The position numbers and the translations under genes are program-made. A stretch of DNA of 64,000 nucleotides from Thozetella sp. PMI_491 (Eukaryota > Ascomycota > Sordariomycetes > Chaetosphaeriales > Chaetosphaeriaceae), in NCBI GenBank assembly GCA_021432635.1, contig MU270015.1, positions 2,455,757 to 2,519,756 on the forward strand. Direction: 5' to 3'. A model generated the notes under the pieces. The model saw only the letters and a list, made by a program, of their open reading frames with translations. It had not been told where the DNA came from and did no database searches. Below are positions 1 to 12,141 of the stretch, piece by piece (the first letter of the stretch is position 1; every line of letters begins with the position of its first letter).

Positions 1-3000
1 ATTCTTTTCATCCTCTTTGCTTTCTTTGTGAGACCGGTATGGCCACAGTCGACGTCCCAAGACCCCGATTATACCTGCTCGGCGAGCAAGCCTTGCGCGG
101 AGGGATGCTGTGGTCAATCTGGCATCTGCGGTATGGGCCCAGGTAAGCAAAAACATCTACAAAGACCTCCCCTGCGACCACTCCCCGATTTTCTGACGCA
201 GAGCTCCCGTAGAGTATTGCGCGCCTGAAAACTGCGTGAATAGCTGCAATGCGAAGTCCGAGTGTGACCCGGCGGGCTGGGGTCCCCAGTATGCTAAGTC
301 AGAAGGCTGTCCTCTTAATGTTTGTTGTAGCAAGTTTGGCTTCTGTGGCACCACTCCCGAGTTCTGCGGCGACTTGGTGATCAAGAGCCCCAGTTGCAGC
401 GGCAAATCGGCTGAGCAGCGTACAATTGGCTATTACGAATCATGGTCTATAACGCGCGACTGTGACGGCATGATGCCGGAAACCATACCTTGGGGCTCCT
501 ATACGCATATCAACTTTGCCTTCGCTAGCATTGACCCGCGGTCGTTTGAGGTTGTGCCGTCCGACTTACGCGACCTCGAACTATATGCACGCCTAACGGC
601 GATGAAGAGGCTTGCCCCTGGTCTTCAGGTGAGTAATCGTGCCATTTATATCAGAGGAGACATAGGAGCTATGTCTCATTGCATCTTAGGTGTGGATATC
701 GATAGGAGGTTGGGCTATGTACGTGATCACGGCGTGCTTTGTGCCCATCCCATCTAGTGACTTTGTCGTGGCATCTAACTCTATGCCTCAGGAATGATCC
801 AGACCAACCAACAGCGACAACATTTTCAGACCTTGCCGCTTCGCCACAGGCTCAGGCCAGTTTCGCAGACTCGTTAATTCGGCTTATGTCGGCGTATGGC
901 TTCGACGGAGTGGATATCGACTGGTATGTTGGCATCCCCATACTTACTCTGAATTTCAAAATATCTTATTGAATCCCCGGCGTTTACTTTGCTTATCTGA
1001 ATTAGGGAGTACCCGGTGGCACCTGAAAGAAGTGGGCGTCCGGAAGACTACGCCAACTTCCCTACATGGCTCGCCAACCTGCGGGGCGCCTTTGCCGCGA
1101 CCGGACGCAACTATGGCTTGAGTATAACCCTACCGTCGTCTTTTTGGTATTTACAGAACTTCGACATCGTGAGACTGGAGCCGTTGGTCGACTGGTTTAA
1201 TATGATGGGTCCGTTTCTTCTATTTCTTTCATTCGTGGGCTAGAGCATCTCTCTGGCCATGATGGGCGCGAACACTAAGGAGCTTTATACAGAATACGAC
1301 CTCCATGGCACGTGGGACTTGACAGACAAATGGCTCGGCCGTAAGTTTTCTTTTCTTTTTCTTTTGTTTTAAAAAACAGTCCCAACGCGGAGCGCAATTA
1401 TACACCTTCCCTCGTACTAACTCTGCCATTACAGCCAAGGTCAATGCGCACACCAATTTGACTGAGATAGACGCGTCCCTGAAGTTGCTGTGGCGTAATA
1501 ACATCGATCCCAGCAAGGTGGTTCTAGGTCTCGGCTTCTACGGCCGGAGCTTTGCCTTACAAGACCCATCTTGCACCGCTCCCGGTTGCTTCTTCACCGG
1601 AGGCGCTCCAAACGGCCGCTGCACAAATGACGTAGGCACGCTCTCGTACGCCGAGATTGGGCGGCTCATCGCCGCGGGAGCGACCGTCACCTTCGACCAG
1701 GCGGCTGCCGTGAAGATCGTTACCTGGGACGGCAACTGGGTTTCGTACGACGATGCCTCCACCCTCCGCATGAAGATTCAGTACGCAAACAGCAATTGTC
1801 TGGGTGGCACCATGGTGTGGGCTGTGTCCCTGGATGACCAGGATGGTACTGCGTCAAAGGCACTAGGTGCTGCGAATGGCATTCCCAGGGCCGAAACGCT
1901 CATAGCGATAAACAACAATCCTGTCAGCGTGTGCGGCTGGTCGACGTGCACGCCGGCTGGAAGACAGCCGGAGTGCCCACTCGGACAGTCGGCCGCCTTC
2001 TCCACCACCGATGGCTGCGGAGTCACCAACGACCAGATCAGACAGGCCGGCTCGGATGGTCTCCTCTCTCACCGGCACTACTGCTGCCCCATCAACCAGA
2101 TGCCCACATGCAAGGCCCTCCAGCCGCCTCCGGGCTCGTGTACGGTGCCTGACCGTTGCCCTACCGGCACCACCAGCATTCTCAGGTCGCAAAGGTTTGA
2201 CACGTCCCCGCTCTGCCTCAACATCAACGTCAACTGGTGCTGTACCACTCCTCCCCCGGTGATTTCGGCTCGGAGTCTCGGTTGTTTCTGGACCAGCTGC
2301 GGCCAACCCTTTTGTCCCGCGGACACCGCAGTGCTTGGGTCGGCCACGCTCGGGCAGGACGGTGCCCCTACGTGCATTGGAGTCCAGACGAAGAACCTCT
2401 GCTGCCCCGCCCCTCTCGCTATCGATCTGGGGACCTGTTCGTGGGAACATGGGCGTTCACTTCTCGGTCTATGTGTGTCGGGATGCCCGAAAGGTAAGAT
2501 CCCAATAGCCGATGACATTGATCGACAACCGTCCTGCATTCTTGGCTTTTCTACCTACTGCTGCGACCCACCCCGGGATCTCTCGCATGCGGCTCAGGAG
2601 GGAGAGAGCGACTTCGTTGCTGTCAGCCGCGCCTTCATGACGGGCGGCACGTGTAACGCCGGCGGCAGTAGCCTTGCCAAGAGACAAAGCGGGAGCGAAC
2701 TAGGGGTGGTGTCGACCATGTACATGGCGCAGCGCCTGGCACCTCTCATATGGGACTATCTGCACAGCGAGTTCGAGTCGACACTCATAGAGGCATACGC
2801 GCAGGACTGGGAATCCGTGCGCCGCCAGACTGGCAACATTGCGCCGTCCTGGGGAGAGATGGTTGACACCGTCGCGCCCCTCAGCATCAACGCTGATATC
2901 ACAGAGGCCATTGCCAAGAAGCTCTGCACCAAACTAGTCATCGTCACCACCGGATCCGATGTCTGCAGCCTCGAAACTTGCGGCGGCGCCACATGCCCCG

Positions 3001-3869
3001 CCCAGAAGCGCGCGATGACAGAGACGCCGGCTGATGTGACGGGGCGGGATTACGACACGAGCAACTTGAGGCAAGGTCCGGCCATGACACAACCTAATAA
3101 TAATTTCCCTGGTGGTGTGATTGAGTGGTGGAGACAGGCTAAGAACCTGGCGTGGTGGAGGGGCTCGAACCACGGCTTCAGCCGAGCAACGCTCGGCGGG
3201 ATTCCATCTTCGGCCTTCGTCGATTTTGCCCTCACCCTGGGCGAAAACGTCGTCACGGGGGCCGGCCCCGTCTGGGGCTGCACTACCGTGGCAGTAGTGT
3301 CCGAGCGCGGTGCCTGGACGGCCCATATCTGGGAAGGACCTTATTTTACCAACGGCGATGCCATTTTGTTCGCCAATGAAGTGTTGGAATTTCTACAGAA
3401 TGGAAACGCAGCAGAGGGCTACCCAGGCCTTGCGAACCTGGTCGCTCCCGGCGGGGCGTTTCACGGAACCACGCATCTCCAGGTGCACATCCTGACGCCG
3501 CAGCAGTATACAATCATACCAGGAACGGTAACAGCCGCACCACACTATATCCCGAACGTGGGACAGAGATACCCACTCGAGGTATCTCTCATCCAGAGCA
3601 CGCTGCAATCAATCCTCGGGGTCGCTGCAAACCCAATTGTTCACACCTACCTTGTGGATGGTCAAATTCGGGTCTGGAGGCAAATAGCTACGACTACGTC
3701 CGCCGGATCTACATTCCATTGGGCTATGACGCTGGACAGGACGCCTCGCCTCACCATTGCTCCTTGGACTGGTATGTTCACCGTCCAGCGGAGCCCTACG
3801 GTGGCCGGCCAACAAACCACGGTGAGGATCTATTCTGAGAACAACCAGGTTTCTCAATTTCAGTTTTGA
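1..3869 (+). CDS. Secreted GH18 chitinase, killer-toxin alpha-like (5' end outside window)
   Basis: Endochitinase of fungal subgroup C, expected to be secreted. Seven exons: 1-142, 213-628, 690-718, 792-923, 1006-1208, 1293-1340, 1435-3869. They join in one frame to give 1134 residues in the window. The first residues ([10 protein letters not shown]) look like the core of a signal peptide, so the ATG is probably just upstream. Order: ChtBD1 hevein-like Cys motif (about residues 25-90), then GH18 with ISIGGW and the catalytic DGVDIDWEYP near residues 234-243 (the proton donor Glu lies across an intron), [10 protein letters not shown] and GFYGRSF. A Cys-rich tail follows (about 489-703), then a C-terminal domain with [11 protein letters not shown] and AHIWEGP. 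No LysM is visible, unlike the second chitinase at 38,750-43,523. Two dibasic sites (AKRQ, QKRA) lie between tail and C-domain. The family is certain; the role of the tail is not known. Confidence 0.9.
1928..2575 (+). repeat. Four tandem Cys-rich repeats within the chitinase tail
   Basis: Protein-level repeat of about 45-60 residues, four copies, beginning near 1928, 2107, 2275 and 2428. Each copy runs from a first Cys through a second Cys and a CP(x)G/A turn, then a spacer, a Cys and a closing CC (HYCCP, NWCCT, NLCCP, TYCCD). It was seen by aligning the translation by eye. It may be an array of small chitin- or glycan-binding knots. Confidence 0.65.
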
Positions 3870-4274
3870 AGTTGACATTATTGTGTAATCATTCCTTTGG
3901 AGCAGGCTTAGATCCGAATAGTCACAGAAGATCTAGTTAGCCGTGCGCCTACGGCCAGGAACATGGCGGAAGATAGATTTACTAGGACATCAGCTCAAAA
4001 ACAGCTAATCAATTTTATCTGTACCGCAATGGACTTGGCGATCTTGATTTAGCTAATATGACTAGAAGTCCTATTTGCATTATTTTGCGTCCCTAGCGAG
4101 CTATGTTGGCTAAAAAGGGCCTTGAACGGTTAACAGGATATGTTTTAAACCGAGATGAAGTAGCTTCGTACACTTTAGTATGACGTTGTTATTTAGGCTT
4201 ACTTTAAAAGTGCTGGGATAATTGATTTTACGGTGAGTGAACCTTTCATCCGCCGAATTTGGCAGGTAATACAA

Positions 4275-4466
4275 CTAAATCTGGCGGCAAAAGGCTTGAA
4301 GTTTATCACTGTTGCGGACCGAGCCAGTCACACGAACTACTGTATCGAAGGGGTCCTCAACAACATCAACGAGCGCTTTCGCATCTTTGTAGAGCGCCTG
4401 TCGCTCTGCGGCGTCCGAAGGTGGCGCCTTGGCGGCGCTCTGTAGCTGAGCGACGAGGGTCGGCAT
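4275..4466 (-). pseudogene. O-methyltransferase first-exon fragment
   Basis: From the ATG at 4466 the minus strand reads MPTLVAQLQSAAKAPPSD, continues with ERQALYKDAKALVDVVEDPF and DTVVRV, and stops at 4275. This resembles the N-terminal helical segment of fungal S-adenosylmethionine-dependent O-methyltransferases (sterigmatocystin/aflatoxin OMT type), where a pattern like A-R-x-L-x-x-A-A-R-x-L-x-x-x-L-E-x-P-x-D-T is common. No SAM-binding or catalytic part follows downstream. It is best read as a relic of a lost gene. The assignment rests on a short segment and could be wrong. Confidence 0.4.
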
Positions 4467-5551
4467 AGCGCAGCAACACAAGCTGCAGGGATTTCCGCGC
4501 GCAAAGACGTCTATATAGATAGAAACGAATCGTCATTTATATAACCAAGCTCTCGCAGCCGGTTCGAATTAGTCAGAGCTTACCAGAGCAACCGTCTCTC
4601 CTCCGGTGGCTGGCCCCCAACTGCCACAAAGGGCTAGCTCTTGCTATTAAGGGTGCGTAGTACATACAGTTGGTGTGAATGACGTAAGTGGTAAACATAA
4701 CGGCACATGGAGAAGGTTAACATGTAACAACGGCTAGTGAATCTATCGATGCTGACCCACTGTCGAGTGAACAGACCAAGGCAGCGTTTAGCTAAACCAG
4801 TACCAACAGATGAAGCCTACAAGGTAAACTCACTGCCTTTAGTGTGCCGCTAAATAAAGCCAAGACTTAGCCATTTACTAGAGTGTTATATTTTCGGCAC
4901 CGTGGACGGAGGAATGGGGAAGGCTCGAGCCCAAGAGCAATGATGCAAGTCATTGTTGAAGTTAAGGTACGAATTCGCTCTCACGTGGGACTTACAGCTA
5001 TAGCCGCTGGCGACTGCTTTCCTCTCTTAAGACTAGAATCCCATACCAGGTACTATTTACGAGCAAACAACCCGCAGCCTATGACCAACATCCTGCGCCA
5101 AGTAGCGCTATTGCCTCTCACAGATCCACCATCTGTGAGGTGGCCCGACGAAGATATGCAATCTTACACCATAACATAAGGTATACACAAGAACAGCTAA
5201 CATTCGCAAATTTCCTTCTTAGTTTCAAGTCTTTTTATACCTCACGTCTACTAACATCACCCTCCCTAGCCTTTAGTAAATTAGCTCTAATGTTTTGCTG
5301 ATATCTATCTATGAAGTGATGGGAGTTAAACTGCAAGGGGTTGTAAATTTCCCGCAGCAGAGACCGTAATACTCCGCTATCTTTACCGCCTCTAGGTATT
5401 ATTACAGTATCCTAATTTGGTGATGATTGGTACATCCTATCTCCGTATTCTAGCTTGCTTTAGGGTGGGTATGCCGTGTCCAGGTTGACAACAGCACCGG
5501 TGAACCGAAGTATCCCTGTAAACTTCTCAGGCCCTTGAATTCTTCAACCTA

Positions 5552-5996
5552 CAGTTAGGGTCCAATGAAATCCGGCACAATATTTTCGCCCCCTTTATTT
5601 CATATAAAGGCTAAAAGAACTTGATAAAACGATACAAAATCTTTATATCTACCGATTCATAATTTCATTTCACATCACTTACATAAAGTAACAACCACTT
5701 TTATCCCAGCCATTTTGCGATTTATAATTACAGGGGGGTTACAGTGGGGTTTTAGGTCTCTATCGTGGTTCAAATCATTTCACCACAGCATCTTCACGAA
5801 TCAATCGCGCAATATAGCCTCAATCAAAACTATTTTGGTACAAAGTATTAATGGCTTGTAAATTTCTATTTAAGGCTTTAATCTTGTAAGTTTTTATTAT
5901 GAGTAGTTGTGTTTTTAGTGTCTGTCAAATGTATAAGTTTTTTGATGTTTTTGCGGTAAATTTGAGAGGGTGCCGGATTTCATTGGACTCTGACTG
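5552..5996. mobile_element. MITE, Tc1/mariner-pogo type, 445 bp
   Basis: Terminal inverted repeats of 27 bp at 5552-5578 and 5970-5996 match at 25 positions. The core is TCCAATGAAATCCGGCAC and the ends begin CAGT. Both ends are flanked by TA (5550-5551 and 5997-5998), the target duplication of Tc1/mariner elements. CAGT ends are usual for the pogo/Fot1 branch. The interior is AT-rich with no transposase, so the element is non-autonomous and needs a transposase supplied from elsewhere. The well-matched ends suggest a fairly recent insertion. Confidence 0.85.
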
Positions 5997-6762
5997 TACA
6001 ATGGCAAACGCCCACTGTGTCAAATAAAACATTATTAGCTCATCCGCTATTAGTCAGAGGTTAGCGGTATAGGAGGAGACGGCAGGCTTAGCTAGCCCCA
6101 CGCGCCGGGCTGGCCCGCCGGGACGAAGCGTGGTACATTTGCATTCACTCTAGGTAGAAGGCGGCCGGCTCTACAGGTAACCGTTGCATCTGCCGGGCAA
6201 GACAGTGTCAGGTAGGTCGCTTCCCATGTGTAACGGCGCCTTTGGGCCATTTAGGAGGTGCAAAACGCGAGCTGTATGTGATCAGCATAATCGCATTGAG
6301 GTTTGAGAGCCTTCAGCTGACGCGCCAGAGCGGCTACGCCACATGCTTGGTACCTACGCCGCAACATCGCTGGGGAGCACTTAATGGGGCTTTCTTCAGA
6401 CCAATTAAATTACATTTTGGCTTAGCCAATTATTGGGTAACCGAACTTGCACAGGTATATCCCCGAATCTTATAGGCAGAACCATAATCCACGCATCCTC
6501 CAAGCCACAAAAGACAGGCACAAAGAGCCCATACATTCTTTGCCTGCCAAAAAGAGCAACCTTTTCCCGTGCATGAGCACCCCAAAAAGTTGACCGCTTC
6601 CTCTCCGCCCCTCCGCCCCTCCGCCCCTCCATCTTTACATTCGGTAAAGTCTCTAGGTCTTCGCCATCGCTCTCCGCATTGAGCCGAGATTAAGATCTGC
6701 CTGATTCGCTTCGCTTCACTTACGATGCCATTCCCGATATCTTAGCTATCTTGACTCGAGCG

Positions 6763-8046
6763 ATGGGGGGGACAGATCCTGGTGTCCCTTACGATATCTT
6801 CTTGGTAAAGACTTACATAGTCGCGGGTGAACGGGGGGCTAACTTCACTAGGGTCTTATTTGGGGGTTCGCTGCTCTGGATCTCGTCTGCCTCGTGATCC
6901 GGTTATATGCCCGCTTCCGAGGACCAAACCGACTCTTTTTGGACGATGGCTTCGTCATTTTGGCCTTCTTTTTGGTCCTAACCAATGCAGCCATATGGTA
7001 GAAGACCGCTCCGCTGATGTACTATGTTATGAGCGTAACAGCCGGGCACGCGATCCCCACTAACGATATATTTGAGATAGAGAAAGAGTGGCTACGGGCC
7101 TCCCTTGCCACCGATATCTGCTTTTATACCTGTCTGGCTGCCGCCAAGCTATCTTGCCTGTTCTTTTTCAGGCGACTTGGACATCACATCGAGAGTCAGC
7201 GGTACCTTAGGTGGCCAGCCCTGATCGTCACCTTGGGTGTCTGGGTAGTTTCCATTGCCCGAGTGCCATACAACTGCTTGGTTGGTTCAATCGATGACAT
7301 TAACATCCGTTGCGCCGAGCCCTCTGCCATCCACTCCGCAGCTGTCACTGTCAAGGTCAACTGCGCCCTCGACGTGTTTTCGGATTTTCTGAGTGAGCAT
7401 AACTCCTCGGCCGCCCGGCATAGTTTTGTCTAGCTAATGAGACTTAGTCCTTCTCATACCAATAACTTTGCTGTGGAATGTGCGGATGCCGTTGGTGAGG
7501 AAATCAGCCTTCATCGGCCTGTTCTCGCTCTCTGTAGTCACCATGGTCGTCGCTATTTTCCGGGCAGGGGGGATGGACAGGACAAGGTTGGAGGACCGGC
7601 AAGCTGACCCAACGTTTCTATGGCTTTGGGGCGCTGTGGAGTCGAGCGTTGGTAAGTGCCCCGTCCTGTTCAGCCAAGGTTACGTCGCTGATGTGCCACA
7701 AGCCGTTGTTATCGTCTGCATTTCCGCCTTCCCCCAGCTGTTTGTTCAGTCAAAACCTACCTACAAGCCAACGGACAGCTACATTCAAAGACTTAAAAAG
7801 GGAATGCATTATAGGCAACAGAACCCCCCAACCTTATATGACCTCTTAAGCATTATTCCCAAAAACACTTCAGACCTTAGCGACATCCACCGCTCTAGGT
7901 CAGCGCACCATGAGTACTCATGTGATGCGCTTCTACCTGGTGCGCCTAAGTCGGTAGTATTCCATTACAAATCGACTTTTAGCGAATTCCATGCCCAGGG
8001 CGATATTAATACCCCTGGAAAGGCTGATCGTCGAATGGCCGTGTAG
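6763..8046 (+). pseudogene. PTH11/SAT4-type rhodopsin-domain membrane protein with an in-frame stop
   Basis: Exons 6763-6804, 6852-7392, 7448-7651 and 7703-8046 join in frame. The product is a multi-pass plasma-membrane protein of the fungal rhodopsin-domain family. Membrane segments include GFAALDLVCLVIRLYARFRG, ILAFFLVLTNAAIW and CLAAAKLSCLFFFRRLG. The family hallmark LLWNVRMPLVRK is followed by FSLSVVTMVVAIFR. A TAG at 6999-7001 interrupts the frame after NAAIW, where relatives usually carry Gln or a similar residue; a CAG-to-TAG change would explain it. An intron could in theory remove it, but only by deleting part of a conserved helix. All other splice sites are clean, so the loss looks recent. 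Relatives act as surface sensors; the ligand is unknown. Confidence 0.7.
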
Positions 8047-8343
8047 GGTGTGTGAGCAACAGACTCGACAATTATATGCGGTTCAAGAGGTGCTAACCTT
8101 GCCAATTATTTGTCCACTATAACCACCTGTCACTATGTGGAAGAGAATATTCCCGAAGTCGCGGGGAGGGGTTTCCTAAGCTAGATCAAAAGAGGCCTGC
8201 CTAAACGAAAACTCAATCGCGTCGTACCAGCGTTAAGTGGATAGAGAATTTTGATGAGGAATCGACACGAAGTGTGCCTTATTGTTTTGATAAACATCCG
8301 CAGGTTCTTCATTATGATGATTAGATGAGATAGAAACTACCCT

Positions 8344-10137
8344 CTACGTTTTGATCTGATCGCTGTCGGTAGATGTGAAAGCTCCGGCCTCGTGAACTTC
8401 GTTGCCCTCACCCTCGGTTGAGGTATTAAGGTTAATATGTGGCCCCTTGTAGTTTTTCCTGCCGTCTATGATCCACTGCAGGACGGCGATTCCAAGTATT
8501 ACCCCAAAAGCCACGACGCAGTAATTCATGTTGTTTGCTGTTACATCAATCTCCGGTGGAAAGACAAAGAGTACGCTGGTGACAAGAGTCCAGGCAATGC
8601 CGACCTGGTGCTGTTAGGCCTGCTCCTTCTAAAAGTATCGTTCGATTTCCGAGTACTTACTAGGTTCAACGTCCAGCCTAGCGGGCCCTCGAGTTTGAAT
8701 GATCTATTTGCTGGAAGCATCTTCCTTCCCCTCAGGCAGTTAATAGTCGGAGGGATGGCATACGTAACCCCTAGGGCGACAACACTCGCCGAAACAATGG
8801 CGTTGAATGCGCTTGAGGATCCCAAAAAGATGCAGCCAAAGAGAATGACCCACCCCGTGGTCCAACCGAGCGCATACAGTGGTACGTCTAGCCGGGGGTG
8901 GACCTGCGCGAAGATACGGCTGAGTGGTAGACCGCGGTCCCTGGCGAATGCATAGGTCATCCGACTCGATGTCGTCATTAGACTAGTGGTGGTGAAAAGC
9001 ATGCATACCAAAGGGAAGATGAGAAGGCAGATGGCCCCCGCCTTGTTTTCCGTTGCATCGTACAGGATCTGCAGCAGTGGTCCGGCAGTGGACTGGATGA
9101 CGACGTCGACATCCTTGAGTACGAATAGAAGGCAGCTTAAGAAGACAAATCCGGTGAACATGCCGATGCCAATGCACGCGAGCATGATTCGCGGCCCATG
9201 CCGCTGCGGATCCGGAATCTCCTCGATCATGTGAATCGTTGCGTCGAAGCCGGTCAAAGCGAATGCGCCTTGGAGAAGACCCAGCAGCCAGGCTAATCCA
9301 CTTGGCCATCCTGTGTTGTTAATGAAATCACCGTATACAAACTTGCCACTCTGGTAGTTGGGGGATGAGCACGCCAGGACGGCAATACTAATGACAGCAA
9401 ACCCCAACAAGGACCAGAAAAATGCCGCCTTCGTGAAGTATGGAAGTTGGCGATTTGCGAACGCGTTGATAAAAAGTGCGATGAGAGTGTAGCAAACGTA
9501 AATGAGGAATTGGTGCCAGGGCTGTGCTTCGTAATCATCATGGAATAGTGCAATCGCCCCAACAATTAACTGGCTGCCTAGCAGCCCTCCGGTCTTTTCG
9601 AGGCCCAGTTAGCACACAGATCGGCAATAGTCTTGATGTTGAGTTACTATGAAGTATTTTGTAGGGCAATGGTTCAATCAAGGGGAGGAAATCCAAGTGT
9701 GGTTGGAAGGTGAATAGAAAGAGGCCAGCAATACTCACAGCGGTCAGACAGACCCATGCGGCCATGTTGATCCAGCCTGTCGCGAAGCTGATGACAGGGC
9801 TAAAGGACTTCCAACTAATGATAGCGGCCCAGTGATACTGCCCGCCAGCGGTCGGATAAGCGGACAGGAACTCGGCGAGAGAGGCGGCGAGGCAGAGATT
9901 GCAGACACCCGCGAGCGTTAGGCCCCAGATCACGGCGCTGGGCCCGCCGGACGGCAGGGCGAGGCTGAGGCTGGCTGCGAGAGCAGTCCAGCTGTTGAGG
10001 ATCGCGAAAGCTAGGCCAAGCATCGAGATCAGAGAGAAGTTCCGGGAAAGCTCCTGCTTGACACCAAGACGCTCTAGGACCGCGGCATCTTCGGAGGCAC
10101 TCGCTACTCGCTGTATATATTTTCTTTCTGGATCCAT
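8344..10137 (-). CDS. Amino acid/GABA/choline-type permease (APC superfamily)
   Basis: Exons 10137-9739, 9593-8661 and 8604-8344 give 530 residues, the usual length for fungal UGA4/HNM1-like permeases. The N-terminus carries LGVKQELSRNFSLISMLGLA, the family signature before helix 1. The text then follows the 12-helix pattern: SAYPTAGGQYHWAA, GWINMAAW, ALTGFDATIHMIEEIPDP (the consensus APC motif in the middle of the protein) and AFARDRGLPLSRIF. The cytosolic C-tail is Ser/Thr/Glu-rich. It imports small amino compounds across the plasma membrane; GABA, choline or another amine cannot be told apart from sequence alone. It is convergent with the SAT4-type gene, whose stop is 297 bp away. Confidence 0.9.
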
Positions 10138-12141
10138 TTGCGATTAAAATGTGCTAGTACAAATCTTGTATGCACGCTCAATACGTTGTTGTTGGCCAAT
10201 GGTGTTTGGTACGAGTACACAAAATAGAGTCGCGTTTTGGTTGGTGTTGCGGAACAAAACAAGCATTCGTCCCTCCTCCGCAACCACAAACCCCGGCCCT
10301 CCAGGGACTCACCTAGACTCGCCTTGTGACCGCTTGTCCGTAGAAATTCTCGCAACTCCGATTTCGCCAGGTTGGCTTACATGTTCATCTGACTCGTGAC
10401 GACTTTTCTATGGGGTTAATTCTGGTAAAGCACGGTGATTGGCAAGCATCGTGGCAGTGAGGGCCAGGTGTCATCATTATGCAGTTGGGGAACCGGGGCG
10501 ATCGCCACACAGATCAGCGCTTAAGCTTTTCCTGCCTACCGCTACTGTTGCTCCCGGCTTGGCTCCGGCAGTGGGGTAACGTCGCTTTATCTCGTAATGA
10601 AATGAAGTCGTCCAGAGAACAGCATGAGAGACAGAATTAATAAAAAATATGGACTAGTGTACTGATTGCTAAGCCAGAGATTATCGCATCCTAAGATTTG
10701 GAGTTACTTTCTTTCTCTGATATGATCCGCTATTCCGGTTCAAGAGTGAGCAGTTTCAAGTCAGCCTGTATAAAGAATAGGAGCTACCGATAATAATAGT
10801 GATATTTTCTTGGTTCTCGAGGTTTGGAGATGGATGGCCTACGTCCTAACATGCTGTATTGCAAACATCTCGTCCCGGGAGTTTGTCCCAAGTAGAGGCT
10901 AGATTGTGCACGGTTGCGCATTTTTGGCTGGCTCTTGTTAGCACTACCCAACTCATCATAGCTTCGCAGCTATAGCGTTGTCTAATACGCGTACGGTATG
11001 GTCCTATGCTCGCTCAGCCGATCTGATTTCTTTGTTGGCCCCCAGAATGTCATTGTCAGGCACGAGCTCATTGAGGCGATTCGCACGCCAGGGCCCTGGC
11101 CCATAGGGCACGCTCATCATGTAATTAATACACATGTCTCTCGCCTGAGTCGCCCTGTGCCATATCACAGTGGCTGATAATTCAACCTGGTATTGTCCAC
11201 CACAGAACCCCGTCATTCGTCGAGGGATATGACGTGGGCATGGTGTCTGTCCTGGCGAGAGCTGGTGTGGTATGAATAAACGTGATCTCAGTGTTTTCTG
11301 ATGCCAAATATCGAATGCAATGTTGATTAACATAGTGCCATGGCTGATGGCAGGCCTTGTGCCTTACTTAGTCTTTAGGCCAATGTCTTGTTCATTGATC
11401 TTCGTTTCTTTGGTATCGTTGAGGAAGGACAGAACTCTTGCGTCGGGCGCTTGGCGGAGGAGTGGGAGGAGGTAAATGCTCTGCAACGACTGCAAAGTTA
11501 GTGTTTCGATGATTCCGCATTGGTTAGAGTAAGGCAGGAGCTACGCCTTCATATATAAACCAGTTTTTAATAATATTTAACATCTGGTCTACTAGTCTTG
11601 ATTATTGAAATGGGGTGTAGATCTCTTAAATTTTCTTTTCTTCCCCTCTGATAATCCATCATGTTGGGTTCAAAACCCAACCAAGATGGATATAATATCA
11701 CTGAGAGCACATAATACCCCGAGCTGTGCACAAGAGATCCGGTATCTCGCCGAGGGCTTGGAACCGACTTCCTTGTGCTAGCATTTGCGAGATGTAAATC
11801 TATCAAGGAATGATCTATTCGATGAGCTCACACTAGCTGCATTTCTGGCCTCGACCCGCGTAGCAGATTGTGATACAGGGGCCGGGGGATGGGTATTCAA
11901 TAAGTGTCTAAAGGTCGGCCAAAAGGATTCCCCTGGAGTTACAATGAGTGTATAACCTCGGCGGATAGCCTGATCTCGCTGAATGAACAAATAGACCCTC
12001 AATGAGATAATACTGATACAGTCTCTCCCATTATTCACAATAAATCAAGGTCTGTCTGCCACCGCCCAATTAACAGATTGCTCCGCCGACAGAGATCTTG
12101 ACTGTTGCCATAGTCGAGTCCAAGGAAGGAATGCTATGCAA
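10138..12141. other. Intergenic, no gene recognised
   Basis: About 2 kb between the permease start and the elicitor-like gene. The proximal part is the permease promoter. Only short unrecognisable reading frames are present, none with a family motif or a convincing intron chain. Confidence 0.6.

Larger units (their letters stand above)
3870..6762. other. Gene-poor AT-rich intergenic stretch
   Basis: No complete gene is seen. It contains an O-methyltransferase fragment (4275-4466, minus) and a MITE (5552-5996). Near 6603-6629 lies a 9-bp unit CTCCGCCCC repeated three times. The AT-rich composition from about 5200 to 6000 is unlike the neighbouring genes. Confidence 0.6.

Noticed and set aside
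4558-4600. GGTTCGAAT T-loop-like sequence
   Set aside because: Flanking bases do not form a T stem and no cloverleaf is possible.
11004-11333. 109-codon minus-strand reading frame
   Set aside because: No signal peptide, domain motif, intron pattern or codon-use support; likely chance.
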